From CAYFIW01 sp964343265 (GTDB lineage Bacteria > Chloroflexota > Dehalococcoidia > Lucifugimonadales > UBA826): DNA of 9,979 nucleotides. The notes below the pieces were generated by a model. That model was not told the origin of the DNA and did not search any database. It saw nothing but the letters and a program-made list of their open reading frames with translations. The DNA lies in NCBI GenBank assembly GCA_964343265.1, contig CAYFIW010000051.1, positions 1-9,979 on the forward strand. Reading direction: 5' to 3'. How positions within the stretch are numbered: the first letter of the stretch is position 1; every line of letters starts with the position of its first letter. Position numbers and translations under genes: made by a program. Positions 7,274 to 9,979 of this stretch are shown in pieces.

Positions 7274-8062
7274 TTATTTTCCGGTGAAATTTGGAGCTCT
7301 ACGTTCTACAAAAGCCTTTCGACCTTCTTGGAAGTCGTCGCTGTCAAAATTAACGAAAGGAAGATCTAATTCCTGAGTGTCAAATCCCTTAAGTGACTGG
7401 TTTTCAACGACTTTTTGAAGAATTTTTTTATGGTTCGATTGTGACAATGGTGCAAGGTCAGCCATTTCTAACGCCAATTTGTTAACGGTTTCTTCCAATA
7501 CTTTTGTGTCGACCAGACGAGTTATCAGGCCCATGCCTAGAGCTTCTTTAGAATCTATAATCTTTCCACTCAATAAAATGTAAGATGCGTTTCCTACTCC
7601 TACTAAGTTTATAAGCCGTTTCATCTCCCGATATCCCACCAGTATCCCCAATTTAGCAACAGGTATACCAAATTTGCTCTCTTCAGAAGCAATGCGTATG
7701 TCCGTTGCCATAGATAATTCACATCCGCCACCAACGCATATGCCTCTGATCATAGAGATTGTTGGTATAGGGAGAGCCTCAATCGCATCAAGGGCACCAT
7801 CAAATGCATCTGAGTAGATTTTTGAGGAGGCTGAGTCAAATCTGTGAACTTCAAAATCTTTAATGTCCGCCCCGGCGGAAAACGATTTACTCCCGGCCCC
7901 TTTGAATATGGCTACTCTAATATTCTCGTTTCGAGAGATTTCTTTTACTACTCTGGTTAGTTCCATCCATCCTTCATAATCTATAGCGTTATGTTGATCG
8001 GGCCTGTTGAAGGTCACGGTGACAATTTTGTTTTCAATTTCCGAAATAATTGTGTCGGTCAT
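7274..8062 (-). CDS. Enoyl-CoA hydratase/isomerase family protein
   Basis: This 262-residue crotonase-fold protein should act on acyl-CoA thioesters in the cytosol. The first oxyanion-hole block SAGADIKDF (62-70) and the second, GGGCELSMATDIRIA (111-125), are clear. Glu115 matches the first catalytic Glu (Glu144 of rat mitochondrial hydratase). The position of the second Glu (Glu164) falls in FGIPVAKLGI (131-140) and is Val135 here. Standard hydration of trans-2-enoyl-CoA normally uses both residues, so this may be an isomerase, a carnitinyl-CoA-type enzyme or another crotonase activity. The C-terminus ends in the usual F-x-E-x-R-x-P-x-F (FVERRAPNF). It lies 36 bases downstream of the SDR gene on the same strand, with GAAAGG nine bases before the ATG, so the two are probably co-transcribed. 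Confidence 0.9.
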   Translation of the reverse strand: MTDTIISEIENKIVTVTFNRPDQHNAIDYEGWMELTRVVKEISRNENIRVAIFKGAGSKSFSAGADIKDFEVHRFDSASSKIYSDAFDGALDAIEALPIPTISMIRGICVGGGCELSMATDIRIASEESKFGIPVAKLGILVGYREMKRLINLVGVGNASYILLSGKIIDSKEALGMGLITRLVDTKVLEETVNKLALEMADLAPLSQSNHKKILQKVVENQSLKGFDTQELDLPFVNFDSDDFQEGRKAFVERRAPNFTGK

Positions 8063-8098
8063 AATAGTAGGCCTTTCTATTCCTGGATCAAGGTGGTT

Positions 8099-8860
8099 TT
8101 AGAAAGAAGTATATCCACCGTCTACCGGTATAGAAACTCCTGTTACGTAATCAGATGCTTTACTGGAAAGAAAAACTGCGGCACCTGCTAGATCAGAAGG
8201 TTCACCCCAACGACCATCAGGGATACGTGACAGTATATGATCGTACCGGTCAGAAAAATTATCTTTTATGCCTTGTGTTAACTCTGTGTGAATCCATCCA
8301 GGCAAAATAGTATTAGCTTGTATGTTATCTTTTGCCCAGGCTACGGAGAGAGTTTTTGTTAATTGCACTACACCGCCTTTACTTGATGCGTATGCGACCG
8401 CCCAATCTAGCCCAAATATAGAAGTCATAGATCCAATGTTTATAATTTTTCCTCCACCGTTAGCTTTCATATGAGGGTGTAATTCTTTGGCGGTGAGAAA
8501 CGATCCTGTAAGATTTATATTTATTACTTGATTCCAATCATCGAGATCGTATTCATGTGGTAGCTTTCTTATACCTATTCCAGCGTTATTAACTAGGATA
8601 TCTACTTGCCCAGCATTATTTAGAGATTCGGATACCATGTTTTTGATTGAAGATTCATCAGAAACGTCTACTTCAATTCCTAGGGCTTGATGCCCTGATG
8701 ATTTGAGAGAGTCCACAGCATTTTCAGTTTTATTTTTATTTCGTGCTGAGATAATTATTTTTGCCCCTGCTTCAGCGAGACCCACGGCGATACCGTAGCC
8801 AATACCCCCATTTCCTCCTGTAATAAGTGCTGTTTTACCTGTGAGATCAAATAGATTCAT
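8099..8860 (-). CDS. SDR family oxidoreductase (classical, FabG-like)
   Basis: This is a 253-residue classical short-chain dehydrogenase. The cofactor motif TGGNGGIG is at 14-21, followed by Ser38-Ala-Arg40 after strand 2; an Arg there tends to favour NADP, but this is only suggestive. Asp65-Val (VDVSD), NNAG at 91-94, Ser144 in NIGSM, and Tyr157-x3-Lys161 complete the active site. The NxNLTG segment at 114-119 supplies the fourth catalytic Asn. The PGWIHTEL loop and the ending GVSIPVDGGY are standard for 3-oxoacyl reductase and gluconate-5-dehydrogenase-type members. The real substrate is unknown, but the following hydratase gene suggests a hydroxyacyl- or hydroxyacid-type reaction. AGGAG (8868-8872) lies seven bases before the ATG, which makes the start firm. 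Confidence 0.92.
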   Translation of the reverse strand: MNLFDLTGKTALITGGNGGIGYGIAVGLAEAGAKIIISARNKNKTENAVDSLKSSGHQALGIEVDVSDESSIKNMVSESLNNAGQVDILVNNAGIGIRKLPHEYDLDDWNQVININLTGSFLTAKELHPHMKANGGGKIINIGSMTSIFGLDWAVAYASSKGGVVQLTKTLSVAWAKDNIQANTILPGWIHTELTQGIKDNFSDRYDHILSRIPDGRWGEPSDLAGAAVFLSSKASDYVTGVSIPVDGGYTSF

Positions 8861-8867
8861 GCTGACA

Positions 8868-8872
8868 CTCCT
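8868..8872 (-). promoter_or_regulatory. Shine-Dalgarno of the SDR gene
   Basis: On the - strand AGGAG precedes the ATG (8860-8858) with a 7-base spacer. The site supports the chosen start. Confidence 0.6.
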
Positions 8873-8875
8873 AAT

Positions 8876-8902
8876 TGACGTGGTTTATTTTTTAATACGT
8901 CA
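8876..8902. repeat. Inverted repeat upstream of the SDR gene
   Basis: TGACGT (8876-8881) and ACGTCA (8897-8902) are exact inverted copies around a 15-base AT-rich centre. The pair sits immediately upstream of the SDR ribosome site, where a repressor or activator dimer could bind. Arms of 6 bp can arise by chance, so this is only a candidate operator. Confidence 0.35.
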
Positions 8903-9271
8903 TTTATTCTTAACTGGGCCATTCGGCCTAACTTTGTCCAATAAATTTATAGTTTCAATAGAAAGTAATTCACCCTTTTCCCTTCTATGGGCTAATAGGT
9001 CTAATGAAAGATCCGACAAACCTGACAACTTGGGTCCGTTTACCTCGTTAATCCTTAAGCAGATTCGTTTTAATACCTTGGATGGGCGCTCTTTTTTAGA
9101 TTTACAGTTGGAGGAGACATGGCATAAGTACGGATAACAATTTATATATTCTTGATGAGATTTGGAAATTGTACTTGGAAATGTATCTAAGGGTCTATTA
9201 AGAAACTCTCTTAGTCTTTTTTCTGACGATTGCGAAAGGAAATTTATGGATTTCAAATATTGGACCACCAT
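8900..9271 (-). CDS. Doubtful hypothetical ORF between the SDR and ABC genes
   Basis: This open frame of 123 codons lies on the same strand as both neighbours and ends 39 bases before the SDR start. The predicted product is basic, with Lys/Arg-rich segments and three cysteines around residues 45-71. A helix-like region near residues 82-112 contains LSGLSDLSLDLLAHRREKGELL. I recognise no family, signal peptide or membrane segment. Against it: no ribosome site is visible before the ATG at 9271, and the opposite strand is also open over much of the same span (8841-9137), as happens in non-coding AT-rich DNA. It could be a lineage-specific small protein, a decayed gene remnant or chance. The stop codon falls inside the inverted repeat at 8876-8902. 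Confidence 0.3.
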   Translation of the reverse strand: MVVQYLKSINFLSQSSEKRLREFLNRPLDTFPSTISKSHQEYINCYPYLCHVSSNCKSKKERPSKVLKRICLRINEVNGPKLSGLSDLSLDLLAHRREKGELLSIETINLLDKVRPNGPVKNK

Positions 9272-9408
9272 TTTAGATTTGTTAGATATATATTCACTTG
9301 TCGTGAACTCGCCACTCTAAAATAGGCTGTCACATGTGGTTACAGAGGATTTTCCCAGAATAATTTAATCGGCCCAAACTTGCTAGTGTTATGTGAACTA
9401 TTTTGCAG
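9272..9408. other. AT-rich intergenic stretch downstream of the ABC gene
   Basis: There is no gene here. Visible small features are a 5-bp hairpin TTCAC/GTGAA with a 5-base loop (9293-9307) and an 8-bp palindrome CACATGTG (9331-9338). No convincing terminator follows the ABC stop on the - strand. Confidence 0.5.
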
Positions 9409-9979
9409 TTATCTAAAGCGATTTGGACGAAAATCTGGCGAAGATAATGCCAGAGATCCGTTACGTATTTCAGCTACTTCGTCTGCCATATCCAAAAGAG
9501 TCGAGTCATGTGTGGCTGAAACGACACTGATCCCTTCCTCTTTGACCATTTCCTTGAAGAGTCGAAAAATCCCCCATGCATTTGACGAATCTAACTCCCC
9601 AGTGGGTTCGTCTGCCAGGATCAGTGGAGGCTTATTAACTATCGCTCTGGCTATTGAAACTCGCTGTTGCTCTCCCCCAGATAATTCGTAGGGTCTATGG
9701 TGGGATCTCCCCCATAGTCCTACCATTTCTAAAACTTCCCTGGATCGATCATGTCTTTGATCAGAGTTCATTCCTGCGATTCTTAATGGGAGTTCAACGT
9801 TTTCAAAGGCGGTGAGAAGTGGTACAAGACCAAAAGATTGGAAAATAAACCCTATTGTACTTCTTCTAACACCAGTTAATTCTTTGCTACTCATACCTGA
9901 TATTCTTTGCCCTAAAATGAGCACGTTACCTTTAGTAGGCTGGTCAAGGCCTGCCATTATGTTGAGCAATGTTGTTTTT
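9409..9979 (-). CDS. ABC transporter ATP-binding protein, MacB/LolD type (5' end beyond window)
   Basis: This is the nucleotide-binding subunit of an ABC system of the MacB/LolD/FtsE-like group, which drives export or lipoprotein release with an FtsX-like permease at the inner membrane. The window ends inside the gene: the last codons on this strand read LysThrThrLeuLeuAsn, the tail of Walker A, so roughly 40 N-terminal residues are missing. The apparent TTG start at 9969 is really an internal Leu codon. The Q-loop is in GFIFQSFGL, the signature in LSGGEQQRV, Walker B with its catalytic Glu in LILADEPTGELDS and the H-loop His in SATHDS. The short tail after the H-loop is usual for the group. 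No permease follows it in the 547 bases down to the SDR gene, so its partner is either upstream, outside the window, or unlinked. Confidence 0.93.
   Translation of the reverse strand, partial: KTTLLNIMAGLDQPTKGNVLILGQRISGMSSKELTGVRRSTIGFIFQSFGLVPLLTAFENVELPLRIAGMNSDQRHDRSREVLEMVGLWGRSHHRPYELSGGEQQRVSIARAIVNKPPLILADEPTGELDSSNAWGIFRLFKEMVKEEGISVVSATHDSTLLDMADEVAEIRNGSLALSSPDFRPNRFR

Noticed and set aside
8911..8932. Hairpin GGCC-ATTC-GGCC with partial flanking pairing, considered as a terminator
   Set aside because: Only 4 bp pair cleanly and no T run follows on either strand, so it is too weak to call.
8841..9137. 98-codon + strand frame opposite the SDR start region
   Set aside because: It overlaps the start of the well-supported SDR gene on the other strand, has no ribosome site and encodes nothing recognisable.
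9380..9691. 103-codon + strand frame opposite the ABC ATPase
   Set aside because: It is antisense to conserved ABC motifs and is explained by the coding constraint of the real gene.
1..9979. Search by eye for CRISPR repeats, insertion sequences, integrase genes or toxin-antitoxin pairs
   Set aside because: No regularly spaced direct repeats, transposase or recombinase motifs, or target-site duplications were seen. The small protein at 1643 does not look like a known toxin or antitoxin.

Overview
This window most likely comes from an AT-rich (roughly 40% GC by eye) uncultivated bacterium with ordinary Shine-Dalgarno initiation (GGAGG, AAGGAG and AGGAG are all visible) and frequent TTG or GTG starts. 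The gene set is a DUF362 protein, LarE, a glutamate-1-semialdehyde-aminomutase-like aminotransferase, a DPP-IV-like S9 peptidase, an enoyl-CoA hydratase family protein and two SDR enzymes. It would fit a heterotrophic or anaerobic lineage such as Chloroflexota (Dehalococcoidia/SAR202-like). That placement is a low-confidence inference from content; no marker gene in the window proves it.

Left part, + strand. A short leader (1-118) holds a possible promoter. It precedes a DUF362 protein with an incomplete-looking Fe-S cysteine motif (119-1531). A terminator-like hairpin (1579-1620) separates this gene from a tight + strand run. The run holds an unrecognised small helical protein (1643-1966), an NAD(P)-dependent epimerase/dehydratase that overlaps it by 4 nt (1963-2838), a LarE sulfur transferase (2887-3729), a class III PLP aminotransferase (3768-5105) and a DPP-IV-like S9 peptidase (5114-7222). 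Gaps are -4, 48, 38 and 8 nt, so these five could be one transcript. A perfect 14-bp palindrome lies in the larE-aminotransferase gap.

Right part, - strand, converging on the first block at about 7223-7273. An SDR oxidoreductase (8099-8860) is followed 36 nt later by an enoyl-CoA hydratase/isomerase family protein (7274-8062). The pair looks like a small acyl-CoA or hydroxyacid metabolism operon. Next comes a 370-base stretch with only a doubtful ORF (8900-9271). At the right edge is the ATPase subunit of a MacB/LolD-type ABC transporter (9409-9979), cut by the window end inside its Walker A motif.

How the genes work together: the + strand cluster looks metabolic, with a sugar- or keto-type SDR, an aminotransferase and a peptidase, but no substrate can be read from the sequence. 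LarE normally supplies thiol groups for the nickel-pincer cofactor together with LarB and LarC. Neither partner, nor a LarA-type racemase, is in the window. I see no mobile element, CRISPR array, rRNA or convincing tRNA. Nothing here clearly amounts to a new defence or mobile system. The more unusual points are the LarE context, the incomplete Fe-S motif of the DUF362 protein, the missing second catalytic Glu in the hydratase, and the unrecognised small coupled protein.
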